Shown here: one piece after another, positions 53,470-62,053 of the stretch
Numbering within the stretch: position 1 is the first letter of the stretch
Layout: every line of letters starts with the position of its first letter
Origin: Alloacidobacterium sp035547425
GTDB taxonomy: Bacteria; Acidobacteriota; Terriglobia; Terriglobales; Acidobacteriaceae
Direction of reading: 5' to 3'
DNA: 64,000 bases
Assembly (NCBI GenBank): GCA_035547425.1
Contig: DASZUU010000052.1
Span: 62,001 to 126,000 of the forward strand
The notes under the pieces: generated by a model
Database searches by the model: none
Seen by the model: only the letters and a program-made list of their open reading frames with translations
What the model was told of the DNA's origin: nothing
Made by a program: the position numbers and the translations under genes

Positions 53470-56358
53470 ATGAATTGGAAGCGTCGGTTTACAGTTTCTG
53501 CAAAATGTTTTGTTTCGTTTTGCCTGCTTGCCGGTTCCGGACTGGCTTTCGCACAGACACAACCTGCTAACAGCACAGATCCGCGGCTCACCATGCCGAA
53601 GCAGGGCCTGGAAGGTTATACAACAGCTACTCCTGGCGCGGCGTCACGCGGGGCAGCAACTTCAAAACCCGACAGCCCAGACCGCACCGTCGGCCCGCAG
53701 CAGGACGGATCGATCGTGGTATCGGATAACCAAAGACTGACACCGGCCGGCAGAATCATCGAGCTGGGCTCGCCTGTGCGCGCAAAAGCCATCGCCCTCA
53801 ATCCGAATCCTGTAGCGCACAGCGGAGCTGTGCTGATGATGGGCTCGTCGCAACCGGTCATCATTTTTGATACAGAGACAGGGCAGGTTCTTCAGCGCTT
53901 TCTTCCCAAGGATCCAATCTTGCATGAAGGAGTGAAGGCCGGTTCTTTCACCGGGATTGCGTACTCTGCAGACGGCAAGAAACTGCTCTTCAGCCAGGAC
54001 AGTAATTTTCTGGTGCTTGCCAACGTAAATCCGGGAACGGGCCTTCTGGAGCAGGAGCAGAGAATCGATTTGCCGGAACCTCCCAAGGATGGACGGCCCT
54101 ACTTTCATCCCCAGTGGATCAATCCAGGCGGCATCGCATTCTCCTCGGACAGCAGGCGAGCGTATGTCGCGTTGAACGTTGCTAACACACTGGGCGTGAT
54201 TGATTTGACGGCATCTCCGGCGAAACTCGTTGCGCAAATTCCCGTCGGTAATGTTCCGAACAGCGTTGTGGTGCATGGTCGCTACGCTTATGTCAGCAAC
54301 GAGGGCGGAAGACCGGCTACCAAGGATGACTACACCAATCTCTCCGATGGCACATCCATCGTTGCCGACCGCAGGAACGCGTTCGCTCTTACTGGTACAG
54401 TGTCTGTCGTGGATCTTGCCGCGGGCAAAGAGGTAAAGACGATTGCGGTGGGACTGCATCCGGCTGGAATGACGGTTTCCGGATCCAAACTGTACGTTGC
54501 CAATGCCTATGGCGACAGCTTGTCTGTTATCAATCTTCAAACGAACACGGTTCTCCGCACTATCGACCTGAGCGTTCCGATAGCCGGCGGGGTCTTCGGC
54601 TCCGGTCCTAACGATGTGGCTGTGACAGACGATGGGAGAGCCTATGTGACGCTCGGCAACGCGAATGCTGTGGCCGTTATTAACCTGATGGGCCGCGACC
54701 CGCACCCGGTGATTGGCTATATTCCGACGGCCTACTTCCCGACCTCCATCGAGTATGACAGGCCTCGAAAGCAGCTTGTGATCGCCGATGATAAGGGCAT
54801 CGGATCGCGAGGCGTAACGGTCACGCGAGGCGGAGTCACAGGCTACAACACGCATGCCGATCAAGGCGTCGTGAATCTGGTTCCGGAACCGAATGCGACG
54901 GAACTGGCGAAGTTCAGCAAGCAGGTCTTCGCCAATAACGACTGGACCCTGACGATGAACATTCAGGTGGGCTCTCAATATGTCGATCCGCATGCTAAGC
55001 CGGTTGCGATCCCGAAGCATATCGGTGAGCCCTCGCTCATCAAGCATGTGTTTCTCATCATCAAAGAAAACCGCACCTACGATCAAATGCTGGGTGACGT
55101 GGCCTGGGGCAACGGAGCTCCATCGCTGGCTGTCTTCGCATCTGCCGTGCCCAACCAACATGCCTTTGTGAAGCGCTTTCCGTTGTTCGATAATACCTAC
55201 GCGCCCAGCCGTCAATCTGCGGACGGGCATGTGTGGATTGGAATGTCTGGGTCCTTCTACTCCAATGAGATACTGTCGCCGGACTGGATTCGCTCTTATC
55301 CCGGTGGGAACTCCAACGACGCACTCACTTATACTCCCAAAGGTTTTCTGTGGACGGCGGCGGAAGCCAAAGGAGTCACGGCCAGACTGTATGGCGAGTG
55401 GAACAGCGACCATCCGGTCGTCAGCAAGAAGCCGGATGGCAGCGCATACACCTGGACTGACTTCTACAATACCGCCTTATGCAAGGAAGGCAAGAAGCCG
55501 GCTTCCGATTGCATCGTTCCTGACGATGCTATCCATGTCACATCTTCGATTCCCTCGGCGCAGGCAATCATAGACCCGCGTTTCCCGGGATTTGATCTGA
55601 TTATTCCCGACCAATACCGCGCCGACATCTGGATCGATGAATTCAAGCGCCTGGATGCAGCCAACCAGGTTCCCAATCTATCAATTTTTGAACTAGGAGA
55701 CGACCATACTGCCGGGACATCGCCAGGGCATCCATACCCCATTAACTATCAGGCGGACAACGATCTTGCTCTCGGTCGCATGGTGGAGGCTATTACTCAT
55801 AGCAAAGTTTGGAAGGATACGGCGATCTTTGTCGAGGAAGATGACGCACAGAACGGCGCCGATCATGTCGATGGACACCGGCAGCCCATCTACGTCATCA
55901 GCCCCTACACGGCGGCCCCGCAGGCTCGTGGCCAGGGCAAAGTGATCCATACGACCTACACGGCAGAGAACATCAATCGTACAATTGAAAACATTCTGGG
56001 GATGCAGCCGCTCACGCAGTTCGACCTAGTTGCCTCACCGATGTTCGACGCGTTTCAAAATACACCGGACCTGACGCCTTACGAACATGTGGAACCGACC
56101 ATTCCGCTGGATCAAGGCCCCGGATTGCCGGGCAGTGAGCTTTCGTATACGCCAATGCAAAAGGCCTGGCTCAGGGCTAGCGAAGAAGTGATGAAGGGTA
56201 AATACAACAAGCCGGATGCAGTCGATCCGAACTTCCTGAATCATGTGATCTGGTATTCCGCAACGAACTGGACCCGTCCTTATCCAGGCGAGAATAAGGT
56301 GCTTCTACCGGGGCCATTTGTCAAAGCCGCTAAGAAATACTCCGGCGACGATGATTAG
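53470..56358 (+). CDS. Exported YncE-like propeller fused to phosphoesterase
   Basis: This is a 962-residue exported fusion. A signal peptide (about 1-28) ends at LAFAQ. Residues of about 80-480 form a beta-propeller of the YncE/lactonase type, with repeats such as VAQIPVGNVPNSVVVHGRYAYVSN and GLHPAGMTVSGSKLYVANAYGDSLSVINL. From about 530 there is an alkaline-phosphatase-superfamily phosphoesterase with HVFLIIKENRTYDQMLGD, ADGHVWIGM and EEDDAQNGADHVDGHRQPIYVISPY. This combination is frequent in acidobacteria. I chose the ATG at 53470 because AAGGA lies seven bases upstream and the signal peptide starts there. The substrate of the phosphoesterase is unknown. Confidence 0.87.
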   Translation: MNWKRRFTVSAKCFVSFCLLAGSGLAFAQTQPANSTDPRLTMPKQGLEGYTTATPGAASRGAATSKPDSPDRTVGPQQDGSIVVSDNQRLTPAGRIIELGSPVRAKAIALNPNPVAHSGAVLMMGSSQPVIIFDTETGQVLQRFLPKDPILHEGVKAGSFTGIAYSADGKKLLFSQDSNFLVLANVNPGTGLLEQEQRIDLPEPPKDGRPYFHPQWINPGGIAFSSDSRRAYVALNVANTLGVIDLTASPAKLVAQIPVGNVPNSVVVHGRYAYVSNEGGRPATKDDYTNLSDGTSIVADRRNAFALTGTVSVVDLAAGKEVKTIAVGLHPAGMTVSGSKLYVANAYGDSLSVINLQTNTVLRTIDLSVPIAGGVFGSGPNDVAVTDDGRAYVTLGNANAVAVINLMGRDPHPVIGYIPTAYFPTSIEYDRPRKQLVIADDKGIGSRGVTVTRGGVTGYNTHADQGVVNLVPEPNATELAKFSKQVFANNDWTLTMNIQVGSQYVDPHAKPVAIPKHIGEPSLIKHVFLIIKENRTYDQMLGDVAWGNGAPSLAVFASAVPNQHAFVKRFPLFDNTYAPSRQSADGHVWIGMSGSFYSNEILSPDWIRSYPGGNSNDALTYTPKGFLWTAAEAKGVTARLYGEWNSDHPVVSKKPDGSAYTWTDFYNTALCKEGKKPASDCIVPDDAIHVTSSIPSAQAIIDPRFPGFDLIIPDQYRADIWIDEFKRLDAANQVPNLSIFELGDDHTAGTSPGHPYPINYQADNDLALGRMVEAITHSKVWKDTAIFVEEDDAQNGADHVDGHRQPIYVISPYTAAPQARGQGKVIHTTYTAENINRTIENILGMQPLTQFDLVASPMFDAFQNTPDLTPYEHVEPTIPLDQGPGLPGSELSYTPMQKAWLRASEEVMKGKYNKPDAVDPNFLNHVIWYSATNWTRPYPGENKVLLPGPFVKAAKKYSGDDD

Positions 56359-56373
56359 CACACATACAAAGCA

Positions 56374-56411
56374 AAGAACCTGCCGGGAAGGGAACTCCGC
56401 GGCAGGTTCTT
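56374..56411 (+). terminator. Terminator after the phosphoesterase gene
   Basis: AAGAACCTGCCG pairs with CGGCAGGTTCTT across a loop of about 14 bases, starting about 15 bases after the stop codon. The U-tract is short. Confidence 0.75.
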
Positions 56412-56711
56412 CAGAAGTGCCGGCGTACTCATATCTGGCCCCTGTCAGGCTGCGATGTGTCGGAGGCGATGTGCCGTGCCATAGCTGGAACTGGCTAAAT
56501 TAAATCAAACTGCGTTAGATCCGCTAAGGACGTATTCGGTGTTCTTAATGCGAGAAAACTAAATCTCTTCAAAAGAGCGACGGAGAAAAGCTAAAACATC
56601 AAGAAATTCTGCGGCTTTTTCGACACTATCACCTCTTATGGATCACATCCGGAAGGCTTTTTTCTGCATCTTAAAAACCGAGAAGTGTAGTAACATTCTC
56701 TGGCCTGACGC
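56412..56711. other. 300-base gap with possible leader structure
   Basis: No gene is supported. Around 56595-56640 an imperfect GAAAAGCT...GGCTTTTTC inverted repeat with a T-rich end lies upstream of the VWA gene. It could be a terminator or attenuator; I could not match it to a known riboswitch. Confidence 0.35.
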
Positions 56712-57878
56712 ATGATTGTAAGTAGAGCATCCCTCTTACGTCGAATCCAGGAAACTTTCCAGACTGCTGTTGCGCTGATTTTCTGCTTAGGATTTTCCCT
56801 CCTTAGCGCTCAGGTGCAGTCTCCTGTAAATTCTGGACAACAAACTTCGCCCTCATCTCCCGCAAGCGTTGATTACACCCGGCGCGAACTTCAACCAAAT
56901 CTGAGTACAGATCGTGACCCAATCCCTTCGCCCGATGTGCCGCTAATGAATTCATCGCCAAATGGGAAAGCTTTGGAATCGACCGGCGAGGGTAATAACA
57001 AGATTTACACGCTGCACGAAAATGTTGAGGAAGTCCTTTTGAATTGCACCGTAGTTGACGAACAAGGCCGTCTTGCCGACAACCTGAAACCAGGTGCCTT
57101 TCATATATTTGAAGACGGAGTTCCCCAAACTATCGTTGCTTTTGAGCACCGCGATGTCCCCGTCTCTATTGGGATATTGGTGGACAACTCCGGATCGATG
57201 CGCGATAAACGTGCCGCGGTGGATGATGCTGCGCTTGACCTTGTTCGGCATTCAAATCCCAAGGATGCAGCTTTTGTAGTCAATTTTTCGGACAAGGCCT
57301 TCCTCGACCAGGGTTTTACATCGAATGTAAGCGACCTAGAACGCGGCCTTTCTCACTATGACGCTAGAGGAACTACAGCTATCTACGATGCAATTGCTGC
57401 TTCTGCCGATGAAATGTCGCGCTATTCAAAATGGCCGAAACAGATCCTGCTGATAATCACAGACGGTAAAGACAACGCTTCCCGAACGTCTCTGGAGCAA
57501 ACCATTCGCCGCGTTCAAAACCTCTCCGGGCCGGTAGTGTACTCCATTGGACTGCTCTATGATGCAAGCAATAAAGAAGATGCCAAACGCGCGCGAGCGG
57601 ACCTGGAGCGGCTTTCCAAAGAGACAGGGGGCATAGCATACTTTCCAAACTCACTAGATGAAGTAAATGGAATTGCAAATGAAGTAGCGCGAGCTATCCG
57701 CAATCAGTACACACTGGGATATCACTCAACAAAACCTTCAAATTTAGGTGGATATCGTAGCGTTCATGTAGACGCTGTAGGGCCCAATGGCAGCAAGCTA
57801 AACGTCATTACCAGAAAGGGCTACTATCCACGAGAAATTAAGCAGATGCATACTGAACAAATATCTGAAAAGAAATAA
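56712..57878 (+). CDS. Secreted VWFA-related domain protein
   Basis: This is a 388-residue exported protein. A signal peptide (about 1-34) is followed by a Pro/Ser-rich linker, a short beta domain (TVVDEQGRLADNLKPGAFHIFEDGVPQTI), and a von Willebrand A domain (about 148-340). The MIDAS is complete: DNSGSM, a Thr in GTTAIYDA and ITDGKDN. The C-terminal strand NQYTLGYHSTKPSNLGGYRSV is typical of the acidobacterial VWFA-related family, found in large paralogous sets in that phylum. Metal-dependent protein binding in the envelope is likely. The ATG at 56712 has no strong ribosome site. Confidence 0.87.
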   Translation: MIVSRASLLRRIQETFQTAVALIFCLGFSLLSAQVQSPVNSGQQTSPSSPASVDYTRRELQPNLSTDRDPIPSPDVPLMNSSPNGKALESTGEGNNKIYTLHENVEEVLLNCTVVDEQGRLADNLKPGAFHIFEDGVPQTIVAFEHRDVPVSIGILVDNSGSMRDKRAAVDDAALDLVRHSNPKDAAFVVNFSDKAFLDQGFTSNVSDLERGLSHYDARGTTAIYDAIAASADEMSRYSKWPKQILLIITDGKDNASRTSLEQTIRRVQNLSGPVVYSIGLLYDASNKEDAKRARADLERLSKETGGIAYFPNSLDEVNGIANEVARAIRNQYTLGYHSTKPSNLGGYRSVHVDAVGPNGSKLNVITRKGYYPREIKQMHTEQISEKK

Positions 57879-58250
57879 ACTGCCTTTCTGTCGGCGGTAC
57901 ACGAACCAAATTAGGAACAGGTGTATGTTCTCGCACTTCATCCGGCACGAACTGTACAAAGAAGAAAGATCTAATCAAGACGGTACGGGAAAGTGCAAAG
58001 CGTATGCGCTAACTCAATGTGCTTTCAGTGGACGAGATCAATAAATCCTTGATCACATCAGCGAATCATTCGAGATGGTGATGGTAAAAGTGGCCGCGTC
58101 GTTCGGAAACCGGAAACTAAGATGAGACTGAGGCATCCCGCGGGGATTCCAATACTGCCAGAACTTTCCGAGGTCTTAACGAATGGAGGAAATAGGAATT
58201 TTTATTCCAAAACGATGATTGTTTGGCTTCACACTTCACCGAAGGAAATA
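57879..58250. other. 372-base gap before the island boundary
   Basis: No supported gene, tRNA or repeat. It lies between the last clearly chromosomal gene and the hairpin and tRNA-Asp fragment that mark the island. Confidence 0.35.
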
Positions 58251-58277
58251 AGCTCCCTTTTAAGGGAGCCTTTCTTT
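58251..58277 (+). terminator. Hairpin next to the tRNA-Asp fragment
   Basis: GCTCCCTTTT pairs with AAGGGAGC, followed by CTTTCTTTTCC, a good U-rich end for the plus strand. On the minus strand the same stem would follow the original tRNA-Asp gene and could terminate it, with A-rich GGAAATA to its left. Confidence 0.7.
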
Positions 58278-58323
58278 TCCTGCTAATTGTCGCTGCCAGA
58301 TTGGATCTAAGTCCTTTAAAATC

Positions 58324-58368
58324 TGGCGGGGACGACGGGGCTCGAACCCGCGACCTCTGCCGTGACAG
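58324..58368 (-). other. tRNA-Asp 3' half: probable island attachment site
   Basis: On the minus strand these 45 bases read CUGUCAC (anticodon loop, GUC), the 3' anticodon-stem strand, a variable region, the T arm GCGGG-UUCGAGC-CCCGU, acceptor CGUCCCC, G73 and CCA. This is precisely tRNA-Asp(GUC) from position 32 to 76. The match to a tRNA stops at the 5' edge of the anticodon loop (CAAATC... follows); the 5' half is absent. Such half-tRNAs are the scar left when an element integrates into the 3' half of a tRNA gene. The orientation implies that the element extends to the right and that an intact tRNA-Asp should lie beyond 64000. Confidence 0.88.
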
Positions 58369-58466
58369 CAAATCAGAAACCCGTAACTTATTGGAATCAG
58401 GGGGAACGGATGGCTCCTTTCAGCGCCCTGAGGAACGGTTGGTAACCCTTATTGCACCCTTATCGC

Positions 58467-58482
58467 ACCCGCGACCTCTGCC
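58467..58482. repeat. 16-base partial repeat of the tRNA-Asp fragment
   Basis: ACCCGCGACCTCTGCC is identical to 58346-58361 inside the tRNA-Asp half, in the same orientation, 121 bases away. The next bases are partly similar (CTGTAA against GTGACA). It may be the remains of a second attachment site or a duplicated end of the element. Confidence 0.6.
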
Positions 58483-58569
58483 CTGTAAACCTCTGCCCCA
58501 GCCGGTTAGCACCTCAAAGCGCCAGATCGTCTGTATAGGAGTAGCGATGGCCAGCGATATGATCGCGAC

Positions 58570-59319
58570 ATGGCACGATCATTCGATTGCGTTGATTTCA
58601 AGCTGGCAGAGGCAGACTTCTTTCTGGAACATCTTAAGACCTGCACCAATCCACTTTGGGGAGTCAATTTCTATTTCAGCGCCTTCGTTTCGGCTGCGAG
58701 AAGCGTGACGTTCGCGCTGCAGGCGGTGATGGATGGCCAGCCTGGATTCGCGGAATGGTACGCGAAGAAGCAGGACGAAATGAGAGCTGATCCTATATGC
58801 CGTTTTTTCGTTGGGTACCGGAACGAGGTCTTGAAGACTGGGGAATTGCCGATCACGGGCGGATACGGGGGATTCGTCGGTGCCGCGAAGAACAACGGGA
58901 CGAAACTCGAATTGAAGTACAGGTTTGGTCGCTCGATCCTAACGGGCGAGCAGCTGCCGGCGGTGGACCGGACCGAGTTCATTCAAAGGGCGATAGTGGG
59001 CGGGCAAGGGGAAAAGCGCGAGGAAGAACCCGATGCAATTGCGTGCTGTTGTGAGTACATGCGAAAGATGGTTGCACTCGTGCGATCCTGTTACGCCGAT
59101 TTTGGCTCGGTGATTGACCCTGACGAGTACTACACGATTGACAACCTCCGCAAAATTAACAGATCCATCGAGGAACTTGAAGCAGAACTGGGCTTCCCGA
59201 GAGGATGGACAAGCGTTGGCGACCATACAGACGAAGAGCGCCTGCGCGCACTCTGCGCGCATGTACCGCGATCAAGCATCAAACATCTGTTTGACAAGTA
59301 CGCCATTACACCTTCATGA
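58570..59319 (+). CDS. Alpha-helical protein of unknown function, first island gene
   Basis: This is a protein of about 249 residues that I cannot assign. It seems mostly helical: FFLEHLKTCTNPLWGVNFYFSAFVSAARSVTFALQAV, then CRFFVGYRNEVLKTGELPITGG, a glycine-rich middle, and a C-terminal helix-rich part. The YRNEVL region distantly recalls the RNxxxH motif of HEPN proteins, but the His is missing. Codon use and the start (MARSFDCVDF) are plausible, though the ribosome site is weak. Its stop overlaps the convergent SRAP gene by six bases. It lies within the island. Confidence 0.6.
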   Translation: MARSFDCVDFKLAEADFFLEHLKTCTNPLWGVNFYFSAFVSAARSVTFALQAVMDGQPGFAEWYAKKQDEMRADPICRFFVGYRNEVLKTGELPITGGYGGFVGAAKNNGTKLELKYRFGRSILTGEQLPAVDRTEFIQRAIVGGQGEKREEEPDAIACCCEYMRKMVALVRSCYADFGSVIDPDEYYTIDNLRKINRSIEELEAELGFPRGWTSVGDHTDEERLRALCAHVPRSSIKHLFDKYAITPS

Positions 59320-60087
59320 CATGTCGTTAAGATCGGCGGCCGGGTTTGTTCCATCCAGAGTGAGGGCCTGCCCCTGACTCGGCTCGGTGAATAGATCAGC
59401 TGGTCCTGCGTCCGCTGGGAGACGCAGTTCTGGAGAATCGTTCTTCGTATTCCCTACTGCGGGACTGACTTTCCAAGCCGTCATTCGTTCAGCCGGAAAC
59501 GGTCGCAATATGTCGATCGGCGGCCGGTCGGGATCTCCCGGATCGAGCCATCGATCATAGTCCGAGGGCGAGAGAATCACAGGCATTCGATCGTGCATGG
59601 GCCGGACCAGTTCATTGGGATCGGTAGTGATGATCGTGTACGTCTCAAGGACGCTGCCGGTCGTGCGGTCCTTCCAGCGGTCCCATAGGCCCGCGAACGC
59701 GAAGAGTTCACCGTTCGGAAGCTCAATGGTCCAGGGCTGCTTGGCTTTGTTCCCAATTTTCTGCCATTCGTAAAAACCTGTCGCGGGCACCAAACAGCGC
59801 CGGCGTTTCATTGCCTCTCGGAATGTCGGGCTGCTGGTTACGGTTTCCGCGCGCGCGTTGATCGTCGAGTAGCCGATCTTCGGGTCCTTAGAAAAAAACG
59901 GAACCAAGCCCCATCGCAATAAAGCAAGCTCTCGCTCGGCCCTGTCTCTGTTCAAGCGAACGATAGGTTGATCGGTTTGCGGTGCGATGTTGTAAGACGG
60001 AAGGATTTCGAAGGTCGGTGGGATGCCGACGCGGAACGCCTCAGCTATGCGCTGCTTCTCCGCCCGGTTTTGATAGCGTCCACACAT
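59314..60087 (-). CDS. SRAP-domain protein (HMCES/YedK)
   Basis: This is a 257-residue SOS response-associated peptidase. It begins MCGRY, so after Met removal Cys2 becomes the catalytic N-terminus that crosslinks to abasic sites in single-stranded DNA. Conserved NIAPQT, RWGLVP, INARAET, TGFYEWQ (catalytic Glu) and MHDRMPVIL (His) are all present. I chose the ATG at 60087 since the Cys must be residue 2; the in-frame ATG at 60105 would bury it. The last 40 residues are disordered. Its proximity to a LigD-type ligase suggests a DNA repair set carried by the island. Confidence 0.93.
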   Translation of the reverse strand: MCGRYQNRAEKQRIAEAFRVGIPPTFEILPSYNIAPQTDQPIVRLNRDRAERELALLRWGLVPFFSKDPKIGYSTINARAETVTSSPTFREAMKRRRCLVPATGFYEWQKIGNKAKQPWTIELPNGELFAFAGLWDRWKDRTTGSVLETYTIITTDPNELVRPMHDRMPVILSPSDYDRWLDPGDPDRPPIDILRPFPAERMTAWKVSPAVGNTKNDSPELRLPADAGPADLFTEPSQGQALTLDGTNPAADLNDMS

Positions 60088-60124
60088 CTTCGAAGTGTAG
60101 GGCACGCGGCCGACTTGACCGCAA

Positions 60125-60355
60125 TCATCGGCTTCTGATCCGCTTACGGCAGGCTCGCTTGGATTTGTCCTTCGGTGGCCAAGTGATCATGCTTTCGGGA
60201 AGGGGCCGATGGCCCTTCTTCTCATGGTGGAATACTTGTCCGAGGTCTCTCATATCGACCATCTGACCGCAAGCCTTACAAGCGTAGAAATGATCTCGCG
60301 CGTCTTTGGGCTCTCCACTCAATCTGTAACCAAGAATCTGTCCTGGCTTGATCAT
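60125..60355 (-). CDS. Small CxxC zinc-ribbon-like protein
   Basis: This is a 76-residue basic protein with CKACGQMVDMRDL and FHHEKKGHRPLP; a CxxC pair plus His residues could bind zinc. The tail is Lys/Arg-rich. It lies 37 bases upstream of the SRAP gene on the same strand. Similar small proteins are often found in mobile regions of proteobacteria. Function unknown. Confidence 0.6.
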   Translation of the reverse strand: MIKPGQILGYRLSGEPKDARDHFYACKACGQMVDMRDLGQVFHHEKKGHRPLPESMITWPPKDKSKRACRKRIRSR

Positions 60356-60398
60356 TCAGGCGTCCTCAGAGTATTGGATGCCGCCTATCCGCTTTCTT

Positions 60399-60608
60399 TC
60401 ATCCAATCACACGCTGCAGGATCTTGCGCGCCAAACTGACACTATCCGCAATCGCCGCATACACCCGTGGAGATGGTGAACTGATGTCGTCGCGAGCAAG
60501 CCGCACTGCAGCGATAATGGCTGCCGCGATCACAATGGTGCTGGCAAAGCGATCCTGACTCCGTCGCTCCTGCTCCTCGCGGGCGATCGCCCGTTTCATC
60601 TCGCCCAT
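60399..60608 (-). CDS. Small protein with one hydrophobic helix
   Basis: This is a 69-residue protein. A charged N-terminus (MKRAIAREEQERRSQDR) leads into the hydrophobic segment FASTIVIAAAIIAAVRLA (about 22-40), then a polar C-terminus. Its start overlaps the stop of the upstream minus-strand gene by 13 bases, supporting co-transcription. No family recognised; function unknown. Confidence 0.5.
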   Translation of the reverse strand: MGEMKRAIAREEQERRSQDRFASTIVIAAAIIAAVRLARDDISSPSPRVYAAIADSVSLARKILQRVIG

Positions 60609-60838
60609 TTCTGACCTCCCGTCCCCCGGGACTTGGCCAGGAAGTCGTGCGACAACCGCCCTTGGAATATGTCGATCGGCAAATAACGCCGCTGCTCGCC
60701 GCAGAGCGGACAGACTGCAATGATCCAGGAATCGGGCATGGTTTCAACCGGCGCGGGAATGTTCTGATGACACCTCTTACAAACGATCACGAACGGATAA
60801 AGGCCGGACGTTGGAGCGTGGAACACAAGAACCAGCAT
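60596..60838 (-). CDS. Small zinc-ribbon protein
   Basis: This is an 80-residue protein with two CxxC-type knuckles, VCKRCHQNIPAP and AVCPLCGEQRRYLP, the classic spacing of a zinc ribbon. The ATG at 60838 is preferred; an in-frame ATG further upstream (60946) would run over the start of the divergent ligase gene. It begins a minus-strand series with the two small genes and SRAP after it. Role unknown; DNA or RNA binding is plausible. Confidence 0.6.
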   Translation of the reverse strand: MLVLVFHAPTSGLYPFVIVCKRCHQNIPAPVETMPDSWIIAVCPLCGEQRRYLPIDIFQGRLSHDFLAKSRGTGGQKWAR

Positions 60839-60911
60839 AGGCGAATAAAAGGCGAATATGTCAAGCCAGTGCGGTGGGACGGGTATGGCCGGTACCCTTA
60901 AGTTCTGGACG

Positions 60912-61872
60912 ATGCGGAACGCGAGCGAAAGCAAAATCCCATTCACGCCGCCAATGGAATGCCTGCCGGTCGCGCGAATTCCTGAAGGAGATGCGTGGGT
61001 CTACGAACTCAAGTTGGATGGGTATCGGGCCCAAGCGATCCGCGACGGTGCTGGCGTCCGGTTGTTGTCCCGGAGAGGAAAAGATCTCACCAAGAAATAT
61101 CCTCTCGTCTTGCGGGATCTGCTGGACACGATGAATGTCGGTACCGCGGTCGACGGAGAGTTGGTGGCCTTCGACGATGAGGGCAAATTGAGTTTCAATG
61201 CTCTCCAGAATGCTGCCTCTGGAACACACGTCATCTTCTTCGCCTTCGATGTTCTTGTAAGCGAAGACAAGGACGTAAAGGCCCTGCCATTGCGGGAGAG
61301 AAAACTCCTTCTCAAATCGATTCTGAATTCCGCCGATCATGTGCAGGTCGCGGATCACTTCGGCGGCTCATTATCCAGGTTCCTCCGAGGCGTTAAGCAG
61401 ATCGGCGGAGAGGGTGTGGTTGCGAAGCGACTCGACAGCCGCTACGAACCTGGCCGAAGGAGCGGATCGTGGTCAAAGATGCGCATCAATATCGGCCAGG
61501 AATTTGTGATTGGTGGGTTCACACCCGGCAGCAACGGAATTGACGCACTCGTTGTGGGCTACTATGAAGGCCGCAAGCTCATTTACGCCGCGGGTCCGAG
61601 CCGGTCTTGTGCCGGCGTCGCGTCGAGAACTCTATGAGAAGTTGAAGCCGCTCATCGTGCAAACCTGCCCATTCGTCAATCTCCCGGAAGCGATGCCCGG
61701 TCGGTGGGGACAGGGCCTCACCGCCGCAAAAATGAAAGAATGCATTTGGGTGAAGCCGAAATTCGTCGCGAATTTTGAGTTCCTCGAATGGACCGACTCG
61801 AACCACGTACGGCACATCAAGTTCGTCGGACTGCGTTCCGACAAAGATCCACTTGCAGTTGTGAAAGAATAA
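60912..61872 (+). pseudogene. ATP-dependent DNA ligase (LigD ligase domain), frameshifted
   Basis: The protein is a stand-alone LigD-type ligase of about 320 residues, split by a frameshift near 61590. Part 1 has ligase motif I, ELKLDGYRAQ (Lys34), motif III-like VDGELVAFDD, FFAFDVL and GEGVVAKRL (motif IV). Its oligonucleotide-binding part begins GQEFVIGGFTPGSNGIDAL. Part 2 continues in another frame with RVRAGLVPASRRELYEKLKPL and VWVKPK-type CIWVKPKFVANFEFLEWT. Loss of one CG pair from a CGCG run (GCCGCGGG for GCCGCGCGGG) restores the frame and the family sequence YAARVRAG. The gene could be a pseudogene, or the break could be a sequencing error. Confidence 0.82.
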
Positions 61873-62053
61873 TCCAGTTCATCAAGTCTCGGAATCAGAC
61901 CGTCGAAATCATCATGCTGTCCACCTCAGAAAATATTCTGCAGGCCGCATATCGAAATCGACGCGCGGCTTATTTCATCGATCTGTAGACTCACCCAAGT
62001 GCCGGGCACCGGAGTCCTTTTATCGCGATCCTTCACTGCTTAGAATATTCAAC

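Noticed and set aside
53662..55413. 583-residue minus-strand reading frame
   Set aside because: It is antisense to the strongly supported YncE/phosphoesterase gene and shows no domain or plausible composition.
58223..58708. 161-residue plus-strand reading frame with GARTRDL-like residues
   Set aside because: It reads across the tRNA-Asp fragment; this peptide is a known artefact of translating tRNA genes.
61788..61988. 66-residue reading frame after the ligase
   Set aside because: It is mostly a shifted reading of the ligase 3' end with no independent start signal.
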